From positions 835,912 to 899,911 of the forward strand of contig OX030956.1 in NCBI GenBank assembly GCA_943735955.1: a stretch of 64,000 nucleotides of DNA, read 5' to 3'. Source of the stretch: Piscicola geometra (lineage: Eukaryota > Annelida > Clitellata > Hirudinida > Piscicolidae). Shown here one piece after another: positions 56,001-64,000 of the stretch (the first letter of the stretch is position 1; every line of letters begins with the position of its first letter). Below the pieces are notes generated by a model. That model had not been told where the DNA came from and did not search any database. It saw nothing but the letters and a program-made list of their open reading frames with translations. The translations under genes were made by a program, and so were the position numbers.

Positions 56001-59000
56001 TATAAAGAAAAGGGGAAAAATTAACATAACAAAGATTAATAAATTCAAATTGAATTTTTAAAGTTTTATTTTTAAATTATTGATAATGACATCTATAAAA
56101 CATTAGAGTATAGACAAAAGTTAAATTGTAAATTAACCAGATTTAAATGCAATTGTTATTTATTTATTGTTTCAAATGCCTCAAAGTTTCACACGACACA
56201 TTCCACATTTTAAAGACTTTTTCACGGATTCAATAAAAAAAATTCGTTGAATCGCCAAAAGTGTTTTAGAAGTTTTTAAAAATCTATAACTTTTTTATAC
56301 GTAATCTTTACCGAAACGTTCACTACAGATTACAAGTTTTACCTTGGATATAAGTATAGAGAAGGCGCTATACTTTTTAGAAAGAAATTACAAGACACTC
56401 TCCAATAAGCCAGAGGTTCTCAGCGTCGTCTCATACGCTTTTGTTCTTGCTGAGTCTGAAGAACTCGATACGGCTCTATCTGCCCTTGAAAACTTAGCTG
56501 TTCATGAAGGTGTTTTTGTTAATTTAAACATTATTCATGAATTACTAAATGTTCTAATTCTTGATGAAAAATTTATAATAATTATACGTTTCGGAATATT
56601 ATATCAATTTTTTAGCATACATTTTTATTATGTAATTTCCATTAAATATGCTTTCTGTTTTTTTCAAAGATTATACATTTAATAGGCTAAAATATAATTC
56701 ACAGATAAAATGTTTTATTGGCAAAACCTTGATGTCAATAAAAACCTTAATAAAGGTTTTTCTATGCAACTAAAGCATGCTTCAAGTGCCGATATACATT
56801 CAGCGAGCTACGCTTTGTTGATCTACATGACTAAAATTGGAAAAATGAACAAAGTTAATAATAAATCAGTTTTCTTTATACACTCGCAAAATCAAAGTGA
56901 TTCAAAAACGAATTCTGATCCAGACAAAACTACCATTAAAGCAACTGCAGTTCTTCGTTGGTTGTTAAAACAAAGAAGTCAAGATGGAATCTTCCCGATG
57001 GCTTTGGTTTTTAATTATCTAGATACCTTGTTGATTGAAATTAAAATAATATTTATGATTTTGTTACTAATTTTTTTTTACATAATTTATAATTTAATTT
57101 TTTTTGCGAGTTTTCTGTTTTAAATGAAATTTTGTAAAACATTTTCTTAAAGTTAAATTTAAAATTGTAATAATTATTTATTTTTATGTTTTCAAAATAA
57201 TGTATTGCATTCTCAAAAACCAAAATTTTTTTTCATCAAGAAATATAATATGCGAATAAGCTTGAAAATGTTTGATCATAAAAACAATATCCGCTTCTCT
57301 GAGTTTTTTAATATTTTTGTTATAAAATGTGAAAAGATCTTTTAGAAAATTATTTAACAATTTATTTTTATTATTATAGGACAGCATCACAACAATGGAA
57401 GCAATTTTAATGTATGCGAAAAACATGAAATTGAACAATACAAAACAGTCAAAGTTGGAGTTATTGTTTGACAACCAAGTAATCCACCGCTTTGATTGTT
57501 TCAATATCGGAAATGTTCTCGTTCAGCAGAAGTTTGAGGTTATCAAACTTTGAATCATTTTTATTCGTTTTTAATGTAAGATTTTTTAAACAAATTAAAT
57601 GTTTATTGAAGTCAAACATTATTTGTTTTCAGACTCCAAGTTCCACAACAGAACTAGAGTTTGGCAATTACTCGGATGAATTTTTTGTTTTTCAGGTAGG
57701 TTATAAATAGTTGGTGAAAATGAATCAGATAAAGTTGGATAAATAAAATATAACAATTAAAAGCTATATGTAACTCCCTAAATAAATAGTTGTTCAAAAG
57801 TCTGTTTGAATTAAGATAATAAATGAAAACAAATATTATTTAAAAAATATTAAATGTAAAAATATAATTGCAGTGCGGTGTGGTTTACTATAGTCTGCAA
57901 TGTGAAGAAAATGAGTTTCTCAATCAAACATTGAAGACTAAATTGGACATGAAGCAACTAATACTGGAAGCCGATATAAGGTCTTTAAGACAAAAATAGA
58001 TTATTTTAATAAAATTGTTAATAAATTAACAGTAGAACAGTAAAAAAATATCAAAAGTTTTATTTTCTGTAAAAAAAATTGTTAAAAAAATTATTTCTTA
58101 CATTTTTGTTAAAGAATTGAAAACATGAAGAATGTAATTAAATAATGAGCTTTCAATGGTTTCAGTTTTGAGAAAACAGTAGCAGGTATGGTAGTTGTGG
58201 AAGTTGCCTTGTTGAGTGGATATACAGTGAAAAACCTCCATGAACTGGTGAGCGTAGATGCAAACGTCGTTCATCACGAACTTCACAACGATCGTCTCAT
58301 CATCTATTTGGAACAAGTAAGATGTTCTCGCAACAATGGCTAACTTTGATACTTAATTTACAATTATTTTTCAAAGTATTTCAGTCGTCATATATTTTCA
58401 AGCTTTCTTTTTAAAATGCTTCAAATTAAAAATATTCTGTTATACTTTTAATATATTTAAATTGTAATGCCTTTTCAGAAATTATAAATTTTTTGGTTTA
58501 TAAATTGTTCAATCAGTATTTTTTCATGAGAATTTTTTGAACATTTTTTACCTTAAAAACGCTTGGACATTTTTTTAATTCCGCAAAAATAAACTTTTTG
58601 GCTCATAAAGTTCAAGATAACATATTTTGTTTTAAAACTTTTAAGGTTTTGAAAAGTATTTTATTTGTTTTATCAGAATGAGATTATTTCAAACTTATGA
58701 AGCAAAATATTAGTAATTAATCACTTTAAGTATATAAAAACTTACTTTTAACTTTTTAATAGTTTTTAGTTATAAAGAAAAATTATCTTTTAAAATAATA
58801 AACATAGTTTTCAAAAAAATAAATAATAAACTTGTAAAAATGTCTTGGCTACGGAGTTCTGTTCATGACTTCATAGGAAACTAAAAACGGCTTGCTACAA
58901 ACTTGTTTTCCTTTGCATTGACATATTTTTACCTTGTGGGTGTGGATCGGGTCATTTATAAAATCGACAAAGTTATGTTGATGGAAAACCACGGAATGTT

Positions 59001-61461
59001 TTAGATTCCGTTTTTTATTTGATCCACGTTTGCATATGCTGGCAAACCATCAGAAGTTATGTGACTCTCCATTAGAATATGTTTTTCAATAAAAAGTTTT
59101 AATTAAAGGCAGATCTTTCAGAAACATCCACTAAAAAGCACTCTTTACTGAGTCGCTTAACATCACCAAACACTCTGTGCGTGTTTGCGGTTTTAATAAA
59201 TTGAATGACGATTGAGTCATCATTTTATAAAAACTTCAAGTCTCTTCTGCTTTAACTATATTTCACACTTATTACGTATGACTTTCCACCAGTTGCTTAC
59301 TACGACATGACTTTCAATGCTGAGCTCGTGTTATGGGACCAGCAATGCACATTAATAATACTTTTTTCGACGCTAAGACTGCTATTTGGAAAAACGAAAC
59401 TTTTTCTTCTTATTTAACAACCCCTATTTCTTTCGATTCTAATTTATATTTTTTATATAAAAATATTTTACTATAAGAAAAACGTTTATTTTAAAATGTC
59501 CAATGACTTTGAGTAAATAAAAGTGCATGACATTTTCAATATTAGTATTTTATTTAGGAAAAGCAACATGAAATTATTTTAAAACGCTTAATTTATAATT
59601 CGATAACAATTAACAAGATACCATTAATTGGATTTTGAAAAAGTTAAAAGATTTCATTTATAGCTATTAAATAATTTAATTAACCTAATTTTTTAAACTA
59701 TTACAATTTTGATGCTAATATTTTTCCATATTTAAAAGATGAAACAAAATTCATCAATAAAACAATATTGAAAACTTCCAGATAAAAGAAAAAAACTTGA
59801 AAATACTATTAGAGAAAAAATTTGACTTTGTGAATTTAAAACCAGCTACGGTAATAACATACCCACTTCTCCAACCAGGTGAGAAAGAAAAGTTTGTCAA
59901 ATAGATGTTTTTTAAATCAAAAAAATTAAAAAATTGATATTAATGAGATTTTTAGATGATTTAAACAACTTTGTGAAAGTTTATCCAAGCTTTATTGGTT
60001 AAGTGAAAATTCAAGTTGTTCATATTTTGAATAAAATTATTTTTTCATACTTTAAGTTCCTAATCACTTGTCTGAATGTTGAATATTTTTTTAAAAATTA
60101 CTATGAAATAGTGGTAAATTAAAAACTTTTTGTTACGAAAGATGTAAAAATTTATCCTTTAAATTGTCAACATTTTTTCAGATACTCTACTCTTTTAAAA
60201 AATCGTTAAGCCGTCGTGAAGAGATATTTGAAATGCCACAAAAACCAAATGATAGTTATATTGCTGACGGATTTTTTTCATTTTTCTAAGAGGGAAAAGC
60301 TTAATAGCCTCAGTGTAATTATAGTTTGTGTGTTTGCTTCTATGTGTGTGTGTCTGTGTCTGTATTAGTGTGTGTGAGTGTGTGTGTGTGTGTGTGTTTG
60401 TGTAAATTACGTCTGAAGTAATTAGAAATAGTGTGGATAAAAGATGACTAAAGATAAAATAGAAGGATTTTAAGGAAAGACAAAAAACTAGAACACTATT
60501 TATCACTCTCGTTTCTTGTTTTAGCACAAATATTTTTGAAAACTAAGGAAACATAAAAAGAAAGTATTTTTTCACCAGTATGATTTACATTTTGCTTAAA
60601 ATTTTATGATTTGTGTTCACAAATAATGTTTAACAAATGAAAAATTTAATTTATTGTTTATGTTTCTAATTTTGTTTAGAATTTTTAGGCTGATTACTTT
60701 CTGTAATTTCTACCTTGAAATCATTAATGAACTAAAAAGAGAGAAAAAAGTTATTGTAAAAACATTTTCATAATGAAATTATTCCGTAAAACCTTCTATG
60801 TAATGTTTTAACAAAATATATTAAAAACAAAATTCTAATACTTTTTATAATTTGTACCTAATAAAAGAGTTTTTAACAGTTTTAATTGAGACTTGCCGAG
60901 TCGTCTTAAGTTATTAAAACTGGAACCTGTGCAAATGGACAAATTAAATAGCTCATATGCAGGAAATTAAAATATTATAAAAATAATTGAAAAAGGATTG
61001 ATGGGTCTTTAAAGATTTTCATTGCTGAATTAACAACTGGATTAAAATTAAGTCGTTTGTGTAACTTGAATTATTTTTTTGGTTAAAGTTTATTATTTAC
61101 AATTTTATTTTGGACTTTATAACTCATTGATTTTTATCAAGAACCAGTTTCATGTAAATGCTTTAGAAAATTTGAATGATAGGTTTTTTTGATACATTTA
61201 AGGTCATTTAAATGTTTCAAGTTTTTAAAAATATAATTTTTGGGCAAAATATTTAATATTAATAATTGAAAAAAAAACTTTTTTAGATGGAATTTGGAAT
61301 TCAAATTTTAAAAAATAGTTTATAATTTTTATTGTTAAAGCAAAAAAAAATGTTCGTTTCCAGATGACTTCACCACCAATGATAAATGTGAATACGCTTT
61401 AATATCTTTGACGCCCATTTTGTTTGTTTCAATTATTGTCAGCAATATTCGCAAAAAGTGA
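47096..61461 (+). CDS. CD109/alpha-2-macroglobulin family protein lacking the thioester, membrane-anchored form
   Basis: Exons: 47096-47151, 47384-47571, 47755-47777, 47915-48062, 48790-48866, 49027-49072, 49339-49415, 49575-49614, 49738-49840, 49972-50053, 50157-50384, 50459-50638, 51162-51239, 51340-51384, 51517-51579, 51734-51925, 52068-52193, 52262-52336, 52417-52468, 52633-52753, 52852-52981, 53139-53252, 53345-53446, 53517-53645, 53769-53904, 54122-54322, 54430-54514, 54669-54763, 55236-55294, 55505-55579, 56329-56509, 56705-57006, 57380-57538, 57633-57695, 57874-57980, 58166-58316, 59782-59878, 61364-61461: 4,284 nt, 1,427 aa, all in phase. Signal peptide 1-19; macroglobulin domains (ALIQTNKHVYEPG, IIAKYKYGKSIEG, FYFYVDLPSTSVLGEE); alpha-helical thioester-type domain (DGSYSN, WLTSQALKVYSHA); receptor-binding domain (GMVVVEVALLSGYTV, LKPATVITYP); C-terminal transmembrane helix. 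Closest to human CD109 (1,445 aa). GCGEQ is replaced by ILGRD (890-894). Relatives trap proteases or tag microbes; without the thioester a binding or receptor role is more likely. Confidence 0.93.
48352..48508 (-). mobile_element. tRNA-derived SINE, family 1, copy 2 (reversed)
   Basis: On the minus strand it shows GGGTAGCC, a B-box-like GGTTTGAGCCC, a CCGTCCGGGTCATACCCTA body and an AATAATGCTCGCG end, matching the copies at 40131 and 62652. It lies in an intron of the CD109-like gene. Confidence 0.7.
50755..50955. repeat. 32-base tandem repeat
   Basis: About six to seven copies of a unit beginning ACTAAATAAAAAGAGCATTA and ending AATAATATTATT, in the intron between exons 12 and 13 of the CD109-like gene. 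Confidence 0.92.
55580..56328 (+). other. Intron 30 of the CD109-like gene
   Basis: AT-rich intron with no recognised feature. Confidence 0.6.
58317..59781 (+). other. Intron 36 of the CD109-like gene (1.5 kb)
   Basis: Long intron inside the receptor-binding domain. A less AT-rich block at about 58850-59370 has no coding match I recognise and may be an old repeat. Confidence 0.55.
59879..61363 (+). other. Intron 37 of the CD109-like gene
   Basis: AT-rich 1.5 kb intron before the membrane-anchor exon. It contains a GT microsatellite at 60331-60404. Confidence 0.6.
60331..60404. repeat. (GT)n microsatellite
   Basis: Imperfect GT run of about 70 bases in intron 37 of the CD109-like gene. Confidence 0.9.
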
Positions 61462-61547
61462 GAGATCCCAAGTGAGCGAAAACCGCCCAGTGTCGCCAAC
61501 TTGCATATTCTGTGAGATGCTTGAACACATCATTATCATCATGAAAA

Positions 61548-61553
61548 AATAAA
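61548..61553 (+). terminator. Poly(A) signal after the membrane-anchor exon
   Basis: AATAAA 87 bases after the TGA at 61459-61461. Confidence 0.5.
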
Positions 61554-61554
61554 A

Positions 61555-62015
61555 GCATGATCTGGGGACCTTGGACTTTATTAAAGCTTTTGACAATATA
61601 TCACACAAGTGACGGAGGACAAAGCTGCATCATTAAGTGATAAATGACTGTACCTTCGAATGTATAAAGGCTTTCTTCACAAAAAAAACAAGAGTCATTT
61701 AAAAAAAGCAGCTTTAGCTCATGTTCTAGTAGTTCTTGATTTATCACAAGATAGTGTTTTGGGACCCTTTCTGTTTTTGACTCACATTAATAATCTATAT
61801 TGAAAATGTCATCAAAAACAGGATTTTTGGCTGATGATTGTGTGGTCAACTGTGGTAAAGACTAGTAAAAAATTCAAAAAACCTACATCAACTGTGGGAA
61901 TGGGAGAAGTTCAGGAGCATGTTCTCGAACCTTGAAAAGTACATCATCCGACTTTTTAAAACAACGCTCTCAAACGCAATTCACATAGAAACTCATCTTG
62001 ATATTTTTGAGTAGA
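61555..62015 (+). mobile_element. Decayed LINE (non-LTR retrotransposon) reverse transcriptase
   Basis: Frameshifted fragments in the correct order: DFIKAFDNISHK, SVLGPFLFLTHINNLY, FLADDCVVN (with the catalytic ADD core) and a Trp-rich WEWEKF stretch. These are the hallmarks of jockey/CR1-type reverse transcriptase. Stops and frameshifts throughout show it is dead. It lies between the two alternative last exons of the CD109-like gene. Confidence 0.88.
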
Positions 62016-62651
62016 AATCACAAAAGACATTGGAGGGGGAACGCTCAGACGATAGTTATGAAAAAATAGAACTTAACGTTTTCATATCAAAATTTTGAGA
62101 ATTAACAACTAAGATGTTAAAAGTGCCGTTTACTTTCAAGTCTTAAACTTTGCCGCACAATTTGAAAATCCTACCAGAAGGACTGAATTCACAAAATGAG
62201 ATGATGCGAAGAAGAAAAGATCGGTATGAGGTGAGAAAATATGAGAAAAAAACAGGCATTTTTTCCATGTTTCATCCAGGTTGAAGCACTTACTTGAAAA
62301 GTGATTATTATCAACTTCAATATCATATTACAAATAAGTTAAAATAATCCTTTTTATTTTTTTTCTTCCTTTTTCATATTTTTAGAATCATATTAAAGCC
62401 GAATTTTTCAGTTACAAAAACAAAAAATTCCAAAAGACTTAAGATAATTATTAACAAAATCTTTTTTAAATTTAAATAATTGAAGTCATGAAAAAGTAAA
62501 AATAATTTGTGACAGTAAACGTTTTAAAATGTATTATAAAAATTGCGAAAGTTGTTAATAAACAAAACAGAAATCAACTACAAAAAACGACTTTTATTTG
62601 CTCGATTTCATCAAATTTATTTTTTTATTTTTATTTTTTCATTAGTAAAAG

Positions 62652-62836
62652 ACAACGGGTAGCCGAGTTTTTAACAACTCTCGGCTTGACCAGTGGTTAA
62701 TGGCCCTAGTTCGAGTGCAACCGATGTCCTAGTAATGCAAAGACGCAAATTAGAAAATTTGCAGCCTGAGTAGTTTTGAAGCCCGTTTGGGTTATTTACC
62801 CTATAATAATGCTTGTCAATATCATTATTATTATTT
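62652..62836 (+). mobile_element. tRNA-derived SINE, family 1, copy 3
   Basis: The best-preserved head: GGGTAGCCGAG (A-box-like), TAGTTCGAGTGC (B-box-like), then the family body and a TAATAATGCTTG end with an ATT-rich tail. Confidence 0.8.
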
Positions 62837-62989
62837 ATTTTTAAAATTTTCTTTTTACTATTTTTTTCTATTCATTATTATTTTTGTTGTTATTATTATT
62901 ATAAGTACTATTATTATTATTTACAATTCGGAGTCATTTTTACTTTTTTCATCTCAATGAATAGTTATTTTAATGTTTTAACTTTACAG

Positions 62990-63051
62990 ATGCCAGAGTG
63001 GTGGGTTTCTATTCAGAAGAAAACAATGAATATGTTTGTTCATTGAAGTAA
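62990..63051 (+). CDS. Alternative last exon of the CD109-like gene (soluble end)
   Basis: After the acceptor TTTACAG, an exon in the phase required by exon 37 (one base carried over) encodes DARVVGFYSEENNEYVCSLK and a TAA. Joined to exon 37, it continues the receptor-binding domain the way soluble and GPI-linked family members do: a YYEPRRQAVRSYNSE-like strand, then a Cys near the end. It has no membrane segment. AATAAA follows at 63149. It can only be used when the exon at 61364-61461 is skipped, because that exon ends in a stop. Confidence 0.65.
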
Positions 63052-63148
63052 AGATTTCGAGAAATATTTATTTATTTAAAGAGTTATCTCATATATTCTG
63101 ATTATATTCAACATTAAATTCATTTATTGCAAATACTTTTAATGTATG

Positions 63149-63154
63149 AATAAA
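63149..63154 (+). terminator. Poly(A) signal after the soluble-form exon
   Basis: AATAAA about 100 bases after the TAA at 63049-63051. Confidence 0.5.
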
Positions 63155-64000
63155 TTGTTTTAATTAATTTATGGCTGCTAAATCTAATATTCACTAAGCA
63201 CAAGATAGTAACCCTTGTCTGAACCATGTATGAAGTTCAAAGATAGAATCCGCTTTCTCAGTTTATCGTTAACCTTATTCCGTTTAAAGATTTTATTCAA
63301 CGTTTAGATTGAATAAAACTGTCCAATTCAAGGTTTACAACACCAATTAAAGATGTATTTGGAAATGAGTTTAATGAGTTTGTTATCGTTTTGGAAATCG
63401 TGCCAACTAAAATAAAATGTAAAATCATGGGGAATATTTATTTAAAGTTTGAAAGTGTTTTTTTTAAAGTAGGTTTATACTTTTGTAACCAGCGTTCTTT
63501 TTTTTTTTCGTTAACAAAATAAAGCAATAAAATTTTCACAATTTTTTGACACTTAAAAGTGGGAAAAAAACTTTTTGGAGTTCGGCTGATTATTAGTGGT
63601 GATACTAAATACGATCAGTGATCAAGTTGATAATATTATTATAAAATGAATGTTAAAAAATAGGTCAGTTGAAAGTTAGTTGATCATTTTTTAAGATTCT
63701 ATTAATTTTCAAAACACTAATTTTATTTTTTTGATATTTACTTAATCCACAAAAATATCTTAAATAAATTTTTTTTTTAAATTTTGTATTTTGAATGTTT
63801 ACTTATTTATTTTTTTAAATCTACGGTATTTTTTTTCGTATTCAGTCAAATAGCTGGTCTTATTATTCCTAGTTAAACAAATAAAAATAATTATGTATCT
63901 GTTGAAACGTTAACTAAACTTTTGTTCACAAAATAAATGTAAAACAAATATTATACATTTCTTTCGTAAATCCCAAAAATGTAACTTTAAATCATTGGAA
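63155..64000. other. AT-rich region without recognised features
   Basis: No ORF, repeat or RNA gene that I can support. Confidence 0.6.

Overview
The window is nuclear DNA of an invertebrate animal. It is strongly AT-rich, genes are split by GT-AG introns, and it carries tRNA-derived SINEs, a decayed LINE and many micro- and minisatellites. The gene set (a Piccolo/Fife active-zone protein, an ETO/nervy-type factor, a CD109-type macroglobulin) fits a bilaterian. A lophotrochozoan such as an annelid or leech is my guess, from style only. For the five main genes I built exon models by hand, checking donor, acceptor and reading phase at every junction.

Layout. 973-2980 (-): POLR3H/RPC8, an RNA polymerase III subunit, 7 exons, 196 aa. 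3283-3520: tRNA-headed SINE. 5012-29463 (+): a giant Piccolo/Fife-like presynaptic scaffold, 18 exons, about 4,944 aa, with zinc finger, PDZ and one C2 domain. 31204-36836 (-): dihydrolipoamide dehydrogenase (DLD), 14 exons, 507 aa, with several introns filled by tandem repeats. 37265-38895 (+): elongation factor 1-beta (EEF1B), 6 exons, 212 aa, head-to-head with DLD. 39471-41136 (+): a short ETO/MTG (nervy)-like protein with only the NHR1/TAFH domain; an intron holds a palindromic element split by a SINE. 41757-42502: two weak hypothetical ORFs. 42503-46600: mostly empty. 47096-63051 (+): a CD109/alpha-2-macroglobulin-like gene with 38 exons (1,427 aa), no thioester motif, and two alternative last exons (membrane-anchored or soluble); a LINE remnant and a SINE lie between them.

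The genes are not one pathway: three are housekeeping (Pol III transcription, mitochondrial oxidation, translation), one is synaptic, one a transcription cofactor and one an immune or cell-surface protein. The most notable points are the Piccolo-sized scaffold in an invertebrate-type genome, the thioester-less macroglobulin with membrane/soluble ends, and tandem arrays that begin exactly at splice sites.
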